From: Siphonodentalium dalli
Taxonomy: Eukaryota > Mollusca > Scaphopoda > Gadilida > Siphonodentaliidae
Assembly: GCA_032622095.1 (NCBI GenBank)
Contig: CP136061.1
Coordinates: forward strand, 260,432,077-260,496,076
DNA: 64,000 nt
Reading direction: 5' to 3'
This document shows positions 35,598 through 49,180 of the stretch, in pieces. How positions within the stretch are numbered: the first letter of the stretch is position 1; each line of letters opens with the position of its first letter. Below the pieces are notes generated by a model that saw only the letters and a program-made list of their open reading frames with translations, was not told where the DNA came from and searched no databases. The position numbers and the translations under genes were made by a program.

Positions 35598-38500
35598 CCT
35601 CTCACGACAACATCAATCAGTCAATCAAGTGTATTCTCCAAACCCACAAAACAACATGGGTATTGAGATACAACATTTTAACATAAATACAATTAAGAAA
35701 TAACGATATGTACATATTTACAAATTATTACCAATATTATACTATTTCCCTTACGTCCCGACCAACCGTCCATTAAGTGGACAAAAGGAGATCAAACTTA
35801 ACCTTTGGGCTTATTATCTAACCCCCTTTCCAATCAATCCATCTATACCATACCGTCAAAATGAGGATCTCATATACATGTATACTATCAGTGTTGTTTA
35901 TAGAATTCATATTTGCATTCTACAATATATAATGTAAGCGAGAGTCACAAGCATTCCGATGAATCGACTACAAGTAATTTCCGATACCATTTCCTCCGGT
36001 GTCGCCTAGTGCGATAATCACACACAATTTGCGACTGATCAACAGTACGCGAAAAATTCAGAGCGAAACTGTCAAATATTGAGAAATACTTTAAGATATA
36101 GGAACATAATACGTCCTTTATTACAGTGGGATTAACGGAGAATAGACACACTTCATAACCGACTCTATTATCCCAAATCTGAAGCCATTATGCCTATTAA
36201 GATCAAATATTTACAGATCACTGGCCCAGTATAACCGAATGATTTAGATTATCCATGGAGAGTGACATTTATAAGAGGCCATGACGAGCACCATTGTATT
36301 CAAGCGAAGCTCTTGTTGTCGTTAACAAAGATTTATATTTTTTGAATGAGGCAGATATCTATGTTGATTCAAAATCCGTGAATGGCTCAAGCAGAAAAAT
36401 CGCATTTGATACCGTCTCTGAGGACGTGGTATTTGTAGTAAAGAACTGAATACAACCGATGACCTGTTTATCGCCACATGCGATCTCTTCGTTACAAACG
36501 TGTTGGAAATACCTTTGGTCAGTAAATTGCCATGAATCTCGAGTTCATGTGAGACAAATTTAACAAGAAAAAAAATGCATACATCAGATCACCCATGAAT
36601 TATTTTACAAAAAACATAATATTCTGTTTTTAATTCCAAACGTTTATGCATTCCATATCCAAACAAGGACATACATTAAACATATCATTCATATATATTA
36701 ATTGAGAAACAATGGACAAAACGCGAGATACATGTAACACCCGCTTATGTATAATTTATTTGGACCGGCCTTGGCTTACACTTTAGGGTGTCCCAATTGA
36801 CATCTTTCAATATATTTGGGCTCGTTGGATGGGATTTGTTTCAATTACTCTCATGGGGCAGTGATAACGGAATTTGACTGTATGTAGCTTACAAAACCAA
36901 TGGTAATTTGACAGGTACATTTACTCATATTGGTAAACCGATACCCATACGATTGTGGCTGGCACACCACCAGCTAACGTTTTCTACGATAATACCACCT
37001 TTGGGTGAAACAAAATGAATAATACACAACCTTTTAACTCAATGGAATGTTCCACATATGAACATCGTTTTGTTGATGTGATATGTTTCATACGTACTCA
37101 AGCGCTGATTATATAGGCAACAAACAGTTTTGAGCATTACTATATTACAATGGCGAAAACGTGCTTTGTAGTTTACATGTTTATATTGTGCATATATGAA
37201 GCAGTGGACTTTATGATAAGGACACAAATGTTAACACAAAACATTCGCATTCATCTCATACACTACAGAGGTACTAAACACGGTAATCATGATTACGTGT
37301 GAAGTGCAGATAGCAATAATAATCTGGTGTGCATAGAATATTCACAATGAGACGAGCAAAGGTTTATGTTCACAGCTCCGCGCAGCCCTTAATGTGACGC
37401 CTACCACTGCAGTTATGACATAGCAAATGTAGGTATGCCTTTCCTATTGTCCGTAATCGTTTGCATTTCAACTTCAAGTTGCACGGTATGCAGTCTGAGT
37501 GCACCCATGCTATTTATAACAGCTACGGATTCGAAAGTTTATACGAATTGCAGGAATTCCGTCAACCAAAACAAATATTACACCAGTGGCAGTGATTATT
37601 CTTTTATTCGGTTAGACAAAAGCGTACTTGACATTATTATTATTATTTATTAACATTTAAGAAACGCATTCTACATAATGTTCCAATGCGCTTTACAAGT
37701 AAATACAACAAAAACACATAAAACTATAAAAATACAAACAATAGGCCTACTACTATTAAATACAATTTTGTAAAGATAGATTAAGACAAAATAAAAACTT
37801 AAAATTAAATTTAACGAAAATTACTGTAAAATTAAAGCTAAATAAAATTGATATTTCAGTAAAAAATGAAAAGTTTCATTTATAAAAAAAAAAATTAAGA
37901 TAAAAGAATAAATTAAACTTTAACAACGGTGTGTATTGAAATAACAACTGCAATAACATTTCCAAAAATAACGATCTATAAATTGAAACATTTTTTGAAA
38001 AGATGGGTTTTCAGTTTTTTCTTAAATTCGGAGGTTGTTTTCGTACCTCAGGAGCACACGATTAATCAAGGACGGGCGATCGATCTCCACAATGCATCGG
38101 AGAATGTGTATAATGCATATAATACATGTACTGTCATAATATGTGTATTATTTTCTGTAAATATCTCTTTGCAATTCTCATTATTGATATGCATTCGTGA
38201 GAATTAATAGATCATCAACGCCGACCAATACGTCATCATCGCTTAACAACAATACGTCATCATCGCCTACCACCATTCGCGGTACATGTACGTCAGGTCG
38301 GAGCCAATCAGATCAGATGATAGTTGAATTTGGATTTTTGGATTGGCTGACTCTGACGTAATATTTTGTGAAAATGACGGTAGCCTTGCCCTTTGTTGCA
38401 GACTATATCGACGCACAGCCAGGGTTCAACCAGATTGCGTGGTATGTCACATGATATTGTGAGAATATTGGCGACCAAATATATATATTTGTATATGAGT

Positions 38501-39974
38501 ACATCGTCCCATTTTGGATTTCCAAAATTATCTAGTAATCACGGGCGGTGCGGTAGAAACCCATTGGGTGTATGTCCACTTTAACAGGCACGGTTTAGTT
38601 GTTGACGGTAAACGCTTTTCACGATGTTAATTGTGTCGACTTTAATCAACCATATGCCCGACTACATGACCGGAACAGTGAAATGACTGAAAGTGTGGAT
38701 ACATGTACACATATGTACGGTTTATGAGCAGACACAAGAAGCGTATATATAAGCTGTAATTGGGTAGGCAATAATGCCAAGCCAACTCCTCGGTCGGGTT
38801 GAAAATAATTTTCAGCTCATAATATTCAATTGTGGCCAAGTTATAGCCCATGCAGCGTTTGTACTATACCTATTTGTGAACAATGTGTTCAGCCCGCGGG
38901 GATAATTCTGGGAGGGTTTCAATGTCATATATAGTAAAACATACAAGTAGCAAAAACCAATAAAACAAGTGATCAAACGAGTTTTATGGCCACCGTAGAA
39001 GGTCACCGGTACACCATCGCATGGTAGGAAAACGATACAATATACTTATCAAAATACACCGACAGGCGCATGGTTAATCTCCATTATTTAAACAGTGTGA
39101 ATACAGGACTCGCGATGAAAGTAAGTCGTTTCGGTAATTTTAAATAATATCGACATTAACTTCAATGAGGTCGTTATATCATGCTGTCTGAATACACCCA
39201 AGACCAGAGAGTGTGAAATATAAATATAATTGGAAGTAGTTATCTCACAACCGGAGTTAATGTATATATATTACCTTTGTAGTCATGGTTGCCCCGTTTT
39301 AGTACAAATTAAATAAAAAAAAAGCTAACCATTAGCCACCGTTGGAGTAGATTTTTTATCAATCATGACCAGAATTTCCTTTCAACTAATACATGTATAA
39401 TCGACTGAAGAAGTGAGGCGTATATGTTGATGCACTTGCTCAGTATAATGCTTTCGTTGTTTCGTACATGTGCGATCAGATTGGCACATTGAATTGCCCC
39501 ACAACTCAAATCAAGCTTGAAAATCGATCTCTATTTTCGCCCTTGTCGGTGTTCTAATCCACTACATATATACGTGTACATATAATCTTCTCCGTGTTTC
39601 CACACACCCCTGCTCCTCTGTCGATATCTTTTCACAGGGGCCTTTGGTCGCGAATAATCAGCAGCGCATGAAATATTATTTTATGCAAACTCTCCAACAA
39701 ATTGGATTCTCCCCTGATATATATTGCATAAAAGTGGTTAATTATGCAACAGAAAATACTGCACACGTTCCATTGCATTATCAGCTACCGATTATTCTTA
39801 AGTAATTAGAAAGTAGATCTCCCAATCTCAGTGACTCGGCCTGCCATTACCCCTTTGCTCGGAAATAACATCTTCCACAAATAGAAACCATATTCGCGCA
39901 ATTCTGCAATACACGACGATGACCTTGATGTTGACGCACACATATGAATGGAGCAGCATTCATTTACTGCCTGG
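35598..39974. other. Long AT-rich stretch, no gene recognised
   Basis: No arrays, hairpin elements or exons were recognised. Around 37630-37700, TTATTATTATTATTTATTAA is followed by CGCATTCTACATAATG and CAATGCGCTTTACAAG, a motif that recurs in marine invertebrate DNA as part of a dispersed repeat (recollection, unverified). An A-rich tract follows to about 37930. ACGTCATCATCGC is duplicated at 38231-38270. Confidence 0.45.
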
Positions 39975-40122
39975 CTGTACCATATGGCTGTACTATATGG
40001 CTGTACTATATGGCTGTACCATATGCAAACTTGATCGTGCATTAAATAGTAATAAATAGTAATAAATAGTAATAAATAGTAATAAATAGTAATAAATAGT
40101 AATAAATAGTAATAAATAGCAA
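39975..40122. repeat. Adjacent 13-bp and 10-bp tandem repeats
   Basis: Four units of TGTAC(C/T)ATATGGC lie at about 39975-40026, then eight units of AATAAATAGT at 40041-40120. The second gives a YYLLLFIT-type minus-strand frame by chance. Confidence 0.9.
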
Positions 40123-40411
40123 TAATGATTTCAAGTTTAACATACGAGTCTCCATGCAAGAGACGTATTTCTCGGTTGTATATGCACGTGATTAAAATAG
40201 TCCGGCAGATATGGGGTCTAGTTATGGGAGAGGTTATTTACATGTGCAAGCGGAAATGGCGGAGCCGTTAAGATTTGCAGAGCTCCTAGACAGTTGAAGC
40301 ACAGTGCTGCACAACTCTACACTTTGGATTATGGAAATACCCCATATTGCGACGAACCATCTGCCGCTGACACCCCACAGTTGTTCTTCTCATACTTCGA
40401 AGATATGAATG
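40123..40411. other. Non-coding spacer
   Basis: No feature was recognised before the family A element starts. Confidence 0.5.
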
Positions 40412-40810
40412 TTAACCCTTTACCCAACAGAAGGGCCCTGTGCCAATGCATTCTCTTATATATGCGAGTCGACCATATGTCGCCTCGCATATATAAGAGA
40501 ATGCATTGGCTTAACACATTAAAAATTATAAAATTGTTAAAGAATGTAAGAAAAAATGGTAAAAAGTGTTTAAAAAAGATTTTTTTTAGGCCAATGCATT
40601 CTCTTATATATGCGAGGCGACCTATGGTCGACTCGCATATATAAGAGAATGCATTGGCACAGGGTATAACTGTAACTATCACAATGTGGTCAAGGAGCCG
40701 GTTCCAATGATATCCATATTTGTATTGTTCTATTGAGACAGACCGAAGATATTTTAGGCTGTTGAAGCTTTATTTGGCCGGTTTTGGCCGGTTTGTTGGG
40801 TAAAGGGTTA
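40412..40810 (+). mobile_element. Family A TTAA hairpin element, near-complete
   Basis: TTAA (40412-40415) and CCCTTTACCCAACA start the element; TGTTGGGTAAAGGG ends it, followed by TTAG rather than TTAA. The hairpins are 40443-40509 (loop variant CATATGTCG) and 40591-40657, the second in inverted orientation. The spacer between them is AT-rich (ATTAAAAATTATAAAATTG). The long arm carries GTGGTCAAGGAGCCGGTTCC and TTGGCCGGTTTTGGCCGG. Non-coding; false frames read through both hairpins. Confidence 0.92.
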
Positions 40811-41059
40811 GTATTAATATGAAAATATATATTGATCTAAGTCCAAATGATTGTGGTGTCGGTTCGGATGCAAAAATGCTAGGTCAGAACAAAAAATTTA
40901 TAATCCACGGCGATAGCATATCGTTGACAGTCTCTCTTATTCGTGTACCACATATAAGACTCATCCAAACGTTTGATGTGCCATCTTACACTCTTATATA
41001 CATGTATACTGCCTACCCGCTATACTAAATCTACGTCTCGGACAAAATTGAGGATGAAG

Positions 41060-41310
41060 ATGGATACTGTCAAATTTCGTGATACTTTGTTGATAATACG
41101 GCCATATTTTATTGAAAAAATGTTGATAAATAGCAAGTTTTGGGAAATTTGATACCATAGTTGACAGCGGTTAGCATTATTTTGTTGCAATAAATCGATT
41201 CTGATAAATAAAGTGTATTTTGAAGAAATGTTGTTGTATCTTGATGTATGGGGACCGTGTGATCGGATTGAGTACATTTAATAGTACGCAAGCACTATCA
41301 CATCGTCAGT
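41060..41310 (+). repeat. Dispersed repeat family R3, copy 3
   Basis: It shares ATGTTGATAAATAGCA, GTTGACAGCGGTTAGCATTA, AAATCGATTCTGATAAA, GAAGAAATGTTGTTG, ATGGGGACCGTG and GGATTGAGTAC with the other R3 copies. Confidence 0.7.
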
Positions 41311-42064
41311 TTACTCACACGCGACCGAAAACTACCCTCCTTAGCTTTGTGCTTGGTATCCGATCCCCTCCATACAACTATTATTCATATATGATAAATA
41401 TTGCTACACCAAGAGATGAAGTAATAGAGCCCCGTATATGTTATGATGAGGGTTCGCTTCCTGCTGTGATAATGAATGTACGCAACAACACGACGATATC
41501 ACAACAAGCAAGTTCTTTTTTTTTCTCTCGCTCAACAAAAATATAACTCCTCGGCTTACAAAGAGGCCAATCTGCCATTGTATAATTACTGTGTCCTATC
41601 GCATGCTTTAAGAGGGAATGTGACCCGGTTCACGCGGACAGTTGCGTTATAACGAGATTTATTGTCTGATTGCGCGACTGTTTATCCTTTGCTGACCATT
41701 GAGGTTGAGGGCGATTTCGGTGTAATCAGCAATAATTCCGTAGATTTATGGATATCATAATTTCCCTTTGGACGCGAAGTAAGAATATAAGGATGCGGGA
41801 ATACTTGGTATTATGAGTGTTGGTAATCGCTTTGCGCCGATCAATGCAAATAAACGACGAACAATAGCACTTATCACATGGACCAAAGAGTATGAGTTTT
41901 ATGACTCCTATTTAGGTGTTGTATAGTATGCGTATCGGACTCACGGTCATACATCTGGACCAACATTCGCCGCACTTTGCGGAGCCGCTACTATAATAGT
42001 TCCTTGGAATTGACATACAAAAAAATAGTAACATGCACATATATACGAATGTCCTAGACGCTAT
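41311..42064. other. Non-coding sequence, no gene seen
   Basis: The end of the 108-codon frame 41220-41546 overlaps R3 and is not conserved. Nothing else was recognised. Confidence 0.5.
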
Positions 42065-42190
42065 TTTATTATTAGTTATTTTGTGTGACATTGTAAATAT
42101 TTACATCTCGATTTGGGACGCAACTATCGGCGATAATCTAACAAATGATTTCGCCATCGAGAGTCATTGCAATTAATTAATATATAAGCA
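42065..42190 (-). repeat. Dispersed repeat family R2, partial reverse copy
   Basis: On the minus strand it reads TGACTCTCGATGGCGAAATC, TTATCGCCGATAGTTGCG, AATCGAGATGTAAATATTTA. These blocks match 22600-22680 in order. Confidence 0.7.
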
Positions 42191-42267
42191 TGACGGTGTG
42201 TATCGTCAATTTGGATTAATATTCGTACCAAATAATTAACTTTACGCAAGATTATTCTTAATTTCTA

Positions 42268-42666
42268 TTGTATCACCCTACCGTACTGTTTCACATCACT
42301 TTAAGAACAAATATAATTATATCGACACAGAATGTTGTACCCAACACATACTTTATATATATCAGATTTATGGAGGCACGGACTCCGTATAATTACATAT
42401 CGTCTCTTCGACTTCTACCCAATAATATATGGACATATTGTCCTGGTTTAGTTAATCAATACAATATTGGCATTGGAACAGGCGGCCACTTTAATTCGAC
42501 AATGCATTTCCATTCTTATCTGGGGCCAAGGAATACTCCGTGTTTACAGTCGATTGTTCTCAGCTCATATCGAGTAACTGATCATATTCCCAGCAATCCC
42601 GGACCAACAGAGGCATCGGGTGCTCTTAGAATTTACACAGCCTTGAGTGATAATCACAGAGTTTAA
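42268..42666 (+). pseudogene. Possible N-terminal remnant of a non-LTR retrotransposon ORF
   Basis: The 132-codon frame ends with SIVLSSYRVTDHIPSNPGPT then EASGALRIYTALSDN. In CR1/L2-type and related elements a GD(I/V)xxNPGP motif sits just before the endonuclease domain, followed by a strand like LxIxxxNV. NPGP here is at residues 110-113, and the preceding hydrophobic run plus arginine fits. The frame stops soon after, so the endonuclease is absent. It lies 1.4 kb upstream of an RT tail on the same strand (44049-44453), which could be the other end of the same decayed element. Based on one short motif, so tentative. Confidence 0.25.
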
Positions 42667-44048
42667 ATGTTGCCAATTGAAACCAATTATGTTACAACTG
42701 TCATAGATCTTCTCCTCTGCGCACGCAGTTAATTGATGTAACGCTGTTTATTTATTGTGCTTGTGGGTTGTTGGTTCCTGGGAGCTGTCGACGGATACCC
42801 TATTTATTGTACTTCTACGACGGTGGTTCGAGCTTTCTGTAGACATATTCTGTCAGCATCGGTCTGTATAAGATCGACAAACGTTTCCCACGTGTTGCTC
42901 ATGCCGGGTAAACATATAACACGAGCTCACACTGATTCAGTTATCATAGGGTTCATCCACACAGCTGGCAAACTTGCTTGGCAAGTTTTCATGAAATTCT
43001 TCAAAGACGGCTATTTATTGCACACCCATTCGTTTATTTAAAGCCACGGGCGCGTTCCTTGCAGAAATATTCATATTTGTTCAAATCGCCATCAACAGAA
43101 GGAATATTAAAATATCTATAGTATTGTTCATATGCCTAACATAATCAACGCGTAAATAGTATATTGTCGTCAAGACGTACGATGGTGTACGTAAACAAGA
43201 GCCTGCTCGTGTTACAGAAGTTTTTCTTCTGTTTACATTGCACCGCGTAATTTTATTGGTTAATCACACGCACACATGATATAAACGCTCTTTATTATTT
43301 CCATATAAGGAAAACAGTAACAAATAACGCTCTTTATGTTTACCATATCCGGATCTAATCAAAAGCCAGGTTCTTTTTTGCTTTTGTTTACATAACAAAG
43401 GAAAAAACATTTGACAATAACATACTGTTTATGCCATATTTCTGATTGGTATAAGAACAAACTCTGTCTATATTTTACTCTTATTTCTGCTTATGGCGGT
43501 TTTTGACGGAGGTAAATATTTAAACAGCATACCCACCGCCAACACCGCCCTTATCTTTAAGAAATAACTGACAGATCGATTGGAGTCATTTGATTTTGAC
43601 CAGCAGAGTAATTCAACAATGTGTGTGTGAATCCCGAAGGTAAGGGAAGATAAATGGGTAAACAGTTTTATAGAAAGAAATGTCTTGGTGCAGTCTCATG
43701 TTATGCATATATTCGTAATATGCTATTAAGCGATATACAATTAACTTAAATTGTTCATGTAAATACTATAACATCACAAAGGAGAGTATATCGTCATGTT
43801 CTTATTTATGATATTCTAGTTGTTGGTAGAACATATCCCACATGTACATGTGGATTTTTATGTAAATTAAAACAACTTACTTCCGTTTCATCATTCAGAA
43901 TATCTTCGTTTTATCAGGTAATAATTCATTGATGAGACAGCGTTAGTGGGATATAACTGAGTTCAATTCGTGAATTTGAGTAGAGCTGGCAACATTGTCA
44001 GGCAAATTCTTCATATATGGCTATCTATTGCACAACTTTGATTGATAA
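42667..44048. other. Non-coding sequence, no gene recognised
   Basis: Frame 42757-43041 is not recognised. CTGGCAAACTTGCTTGGCAA at 42965 and AGCTGGCAACATTGTCAGGCA at 43984 are loosely similar. If 42268-44453 is one old retroelement, this is its eroded interior, but no RT motifs were found. Confidence 0.4.
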
Positions 44049-44453
44049 TTGCGTAATAATTATGTCTCTTCCGTTGTTTTATCTCTTATATATAGTAACA
44101 TTTATATCAGTGCGGACAGAAGTCGGCTTCTTATAGTAACAGATTCAATTCTTCACACACCATCAATAGAAAATAGAATCGTTTTTACTAGACTGCGTAT
44201 AAGTAATCATGAACTGGCTATTGAAAAGGGACGCCACACCCAACCACCGACGGCATTGGAACAAAGACTATGTATATTTTGTTCCGATGATGCTATTGAA
44301 GATGAAAAACACTTTCTTTTGGAATGTAGTGCTTACCGCACACCGCGGCTCGAACTAATAACTCGTATGAAGACACAGTTCCCAGACTTTGAAAACATGA
44401 CACAAACTGAACAGCTTGTCAAAATACTATCCAACGATATTTCAAATTCATGA
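44049..44453 (+). pseudogene. Non-LTR reverse transcriptase, C-terminal tail, second family
   Basis: The 134-codon frame contains RIVFTRLRISNHELAIEKGR at about 43-62, then a Cys/His cluster: C75-x2-C78-x9-H88-x4-C93, in the context IEDEKHFLLECSAYRTPR. The run of TRLRIxNHxLxIExGR, P, CxxC, and IEDExHFLxxCxxY is the conserved tail of reverse transcriptases from many marine-invertebrate non-LTR elements. It differs from the family at 25 and 28 kb (CxC spacing, no ATKRF end). The catalytic region is missing upstream. A tail with ATAATCCGAAAATTATTTTC and AATAAATGAAGACG follows the stop, to about 44535. Dead 5'-truncated copy. Confidence 0.75.
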
Positions 44454-44540
44454 CTTCAATATGTCATATAATCCGAAAATTATTTTCCGCACGCGATGAG
44501 CATCGCCTCATAAGCAATGAATAAATGAAGACGAGACGAC

Positions 44541-46409
44541 CCTATGCACATTCAGCTTTACTTAAATGGTTATATATTACCATCTATTATTATATCATTT
44601 ATTGTATTGTTCAATGTACAACTATATATTAATATGTTTGCATACTGTCCTTATAAGGATGTTTTGCATATTAAACTTATCTATGTTGTCAACTGTTGGA
44701 CATGTATATATCACAAGTAGTTTTTCATTCATATCATAGCTAACAAAAGCCCCTATGACAAATTGCCTGCAAAATTGTCAGCCAAATTTGCCTGTTTGTG
44801 AAAGTAACCTAATGTGCTGTCGACCTATATCACCAATTAAGAGAAGTAGGATATCTACATCTACAACGTCATTTTTGCGGTTACAGCTTTCGCCGACAAA
44901 GGATGCGATGACGATCTAACCTGCCTCAACTGAAATACCATAACTTTTTGAGAGCGCATCTTACATCTTAATTGAATACAAATCGCTATATCATGTTCAT
45001 TTTATGCCACATCCACGCACGACATGAAATGGAATTAATTTCGGGTATTTAATACATCGGCGCAGTACATCCCCCCAGTTGTAGTTAAACAGCTTCGCAT
45101 GGTGATAAGCATCTCGACAATATAATAAATTCCTCGAATTTCGACGATTATTCTCTCTCTCCACTTCACTGCGCGACATCTTACGACTCGACAAAGAATC
45201 TTTTGTCACTTTTAATGGTAATTTTACCGATACGAAAGCTCTTGGTCTCTATTGCGTCGACAACAGGTTGATGACATATATATACATATGTATAAAGTTG
45301 CTTTATATTTCTATATTTAGGATACTATTGCGTTTGGATGATAAAAAAAATGTACTCAACGAGGTCCATATGTCGATCGATGACCATTATCTTCGTCGTT
45401 TCTTTTTATATATTTAAAGAAGAAAAACATATTTTTGTTACGCTCATTCTTGGGTACAGAAATGTTCAAATCGTAAATTCGATTCAGTAACTAGGATGGG
45501 CTGTCTTTCTAGAGTAATAAATTTAACATATCGTTCCCCTCATTGTGTCATGTCCAGGGATGGCACTGTGCTAGGTGGTGTGTAAATGCGCCTTTGCTGT
45601 GCTACATAACCAAGACCGTGGGCCAAATAAACTCTCTCAGTTTGTAAATGTTCCTTTTTTATCAGCCAACAATACTCTTTAATGCTTTATTGGTCTTAGA
45701 CGTCCATACGACATGTAAGCAACATGCCGAACACTTGCATGACCTGCAGAAGTTATGATTTCTTCTATAAATGTTACATGTATTTCTACCCTTATATTCG
45801 CTACATTAATGATGTATGCCACACGAAGTATACGTTCCCGCTTCTGTCCCGTCGTGCATAAATACCACCGACTGAGGCCACCGTGGCATGAACTGTCCGC
45901 ATAATGGCCTATCAGGGGAGCTCATCCATGCATGATGCGGCCACATAATGCCATCCTATGGGACACAAACCATGTATGATGTGACCAACACATGTCCAGT
46001 TGTATCAAAGTTGAACGCGTCCATTCATCGTTCACTGTTTGATCTCACTTCCATACTATCGTGTAGCAGATGATATATTCATGTGCGAATTACATCCATT
46101 CTATTTCACTCAAGTAGCGCTATTTTCATAACAAAGGGCACCTGCATTCTTCTTTGAGAAAAATACGTTCCGTTTCGAATGTGACAGTTGTAACATCCAT
46201 GTCAATAATAGTACTCGAATTTATAAGGGAGCACATGCTAAGTCGCGAGTTCTGTATCCCTATTGTAGTGTAAAGCTTGATGGTGCATGAATGTAAAGTT
46301 GTTGGTGTAATAATATACGGCGCAACCAGCAGCCCAATAGCATTGCTGGATATGAAAATCAACATATTATATTGCCCCTGAATTCAAATTAATAAATCTG
46401 CTTTCTTGT
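44541..46409. other. Non-coding sequence, no gene recognised
   Basis: No repeats or exons were recognised. Local similarity between CATGCATGATG (45929) and CATGTATGATG (45972) suggests a small old duplication. Confidence 0.45.
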
Positions 46410-46785
46410 CCATTAAAGTGATATGAAACATTCCGGTATGGTCATCAAATATAAATGGAGAATAATGTTGTTCACAATTAGGTAGTGATTTTTACAAATA
46501 TTATGTCCAAATTGACAACAAACATCGTCATTCACCGACTATCGATGTCGAAAAATCGTTTTCGTTAGTTTATCGCCGATTGATGCGTCCCGAATCGAGT
46601 AGTAATTATTTACAATTGAGCGTAGTTCAGACGATGTTTTCTATGCAGTGGTACGGTCGATTTGCTTCAGATTTTCGGCAATCTTCGTAGAATGCTACAT
46701 TCATTCAGTTGACATAGCGCCTGTATACTAACTTTATCAGATTTACGCACCAGAACAAGTACATAATATGTCTTTAATGGATGTA
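46410..46785 (+). repeat. Dispersed repeat family R2, copy 3
   Basis: It aligns over its whole length with 22480-22830, with the same block order (CAAATTGACAACAAACA, TTTATCGCCGATTGATGCG, AATCGAGTAGTAATTATTTA, ACGATGTTTTCTATG, TGGTACGGTCGATTTG). It has an extra CATAGCGCCTGTATACTAAC shared with 56750-56970. Confidence 0.8.
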
Positions 46786-46850
46786 AATGTTTAATAAGAC
46801 GCCATTTGTCAAAGCAGCATCGGGACAACCTCGAAGTCCTTCATATATTC

Positions 46851-46852
<2 letters not shown>

Positions 46853-46944
<92 letters not shown>
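46853..46944. repeat. (GA)n microsatellite
   Basis: About 90 bp of uninterrupted GA, translated as an RE repeat in the chance frame 46787-47077. Confidence 0.98.
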
Positions 46945-46947
<3 letters not shown>

Positions 46948-47900
46948 TTTGTATGGGTCATTTCACGATCAAGTTATGCACGTAATCTCCCCCCACATGT
47001 TTTTGGTTATTGTCTTTCGTGTCTTGCAAGGCTATCCATATGTCTTCTCTTTCTGCACATTGAGAGGAAAACAATAAGTGGTAAAAGTAATATCTTTACT
47101 GCCAGTGCATTATATTGTTTGACTGTCCAACGCAGAATTTCCCTAACATGCATCATTGCCCATTTTTTTCAACAACAGAAATGTTAGGTAGAACTTTCGG
47201 TCCTAAACTTTCAGTTCGCGTTTTATCTAAATAATTGGGGAGATTTTCTATGTTGCTCATACTTATTTTAGTTGTATAACACTTATATATAATTTGTTTG
47301 TCATTTTCTTTTTAAAAGGGTAGTACCCTGCACAACAAAGCCATACATATGAAAATATTTACTCATAAAATAAACAACACTTAATTTATGAACACTCAAA
47401 TACCCACGGTCATGGGAAAATAAGAGGAGACATTTGAGGGTGGTATCATAATTTTCGGGTCGGTGAGACAAAATGTTCAACATGATCGTGAAATGACCCA
47501 GATACATGTAGGGATCCTAACTGCGGAGATACATGTACATGGTATATAATTATAATTAAGTCTTATCCTAGAAAGGGGCACACAATATATGCTTCAGTCA
47601 GCTGTTTCAACAGGTAAATTCATGTAGATGATATAAAAAATATGTGCGAAACACCCACTTGTAAATTGAAAGGTGTAACCTGTTGATAAATATATTTGGT
47701 ATCACCTATGCTGTCGGCCTGTGTTATGGCCAACCACATTCGCTTCACCACCGTGTATCAGGGGGTCAGTAAGGCGATGTTTTTATAATGCTTTACTTGC
47801 ATTAAGACACACACACGTCGGTTTAGATACATCATTCCCACCAATCATCTGCCATGTCTTATTCGTTGATATGGAGATGCACAGCTGTCCTTCGGCTGAA
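46945..47900. other. Non-coding sequence, no gene confirmed
   Basis: A short GC-richer stretch at about 47705-47770 (TYAVGLCYGQPHSLHH in one frame) precedes a donor-like CA|GTAAGG, but no acceptor is visible. Nothing else was recognised. Confidence 0.45.
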
Positions 47901-48112
47901 TTTTTTTTTACCCTGTGCCAATGCATTCTCTTATATATGCGAGTCGACCATATCATGTTTTTTAAATAGATGTTTCTTGCAATTTTTAGGACATAAAATA
48001 AAAAACATCCATTACCCTGCAGGGAGCCCCACACATATATAGAATCATATAGAAGAGTGTCGTCTGCTCATGTTTGTCTGGGGCTCTGTATGGGTGAAAT
48101 TATAAAATTGTT
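47901..48112. mobile_element. Family C hairpin element, copy 3, with stem-bounded deletion
   Basis: ACCCTGTG leads into the first half of the 67-bp hairpin (47918-47952, up to the loop GACCATA). This joins directly to TCATGTTTTTTAAATAGATG, a spacer that in the copy at 53876 lies outside the hairpin. The GAGCCCC hairpin (about 48015-48100) follows. The deletion therefore removed the second hairpin arm exactly from the loop. The TGTGACCC end is absent. Confidence 0.85.
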
Positions 48113-49180
48113 CGCTGACAGCGCTTGATTTACTCGCCAATGTTTCGTCGTAAATAATTCGCCGAGAAACAAATTAAATTAACTAAATATGCGCTCGTTA
48201 TACCTTCGTGCATAAAGAGTCCCATCACCAAAACAAGTCACATACTATTTCAACACCTGCACATGATATAATACAAAGCATGCAATTGCAATACCCTAAT
48301 TATCTTAAGCAAATATGTGTAAATACAATTCTTTAATGCGAACAAACGTACAAGTTAGCGTATGTCCAAAAACCAGATGGTGTACCACACCGTGCCGCAA
48401 ATGTCTTGAGTTCCAATTACTGAGGAGTTACACATATGGCATGTTAATGAAACACCGCATTGCCATGCATCGAGGGCATCATGAATGCCTTGCTATAGAC
48501 TATAGTGTACTCACATATAATGTTCGCAAACTCTTGATAACTATAACAATTTTGAAGAATATAAGATTCGACAAACTTGTTTTCTGTATTTGTTTTTCAA
48601 TGTTTGCCCCCAGACCTTGAGACAAGGGCATTTAGAAGAACAACACGTGCAGCTATAGCACTACATATAGATCATATCTACAAAAACACTTATCATCTCG
48701 CAAAACAGAACATTTGAATACCACAATCATGGCAGTTTACGACCTGAAATCAAAGTTGAAGTATACTATTAGTTTTAATTGTTCGAACCTCGAGGGTATG
48801 GGACTGTTAGCTTGCCCAATTTATGTGACTATTTTCGTTTCACAGTGGATAGAAAAGAACACAACACTTTTTTTTAAAGCATAAACGCTATCGCGTGTAG
48901 ATTTATGAAGCATTCAGGGGGAACATAGAATAATTTGTTCACGAAGTACACATGTGCGACCTCGTGCAGTTGGTGGGGGTTGGTAAATGATATTGTCCAC
49001 TTCAACCTGCAACCTGCAACACTATAAACCCGATATCAGTGTTACCATTGCAAAACATACATATACGTATAGTGTTAAATACTATTATCTGGATTGTTCT
49101 GAACTTCGTAATTAAATGATAAAAACATAACGCAGAAATAGTTTGCCTTTGTAGTAAGAACTATGCTCTTTTATTTTCTA
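48113..49180. other. Non-coding sequence, no gene seen
   Basis: Frame 48315-48620 (101 codons) is not recognised. AACCTGCAACCTGCAAC is a short direct duplication near 49005. Confidence 0.5.
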
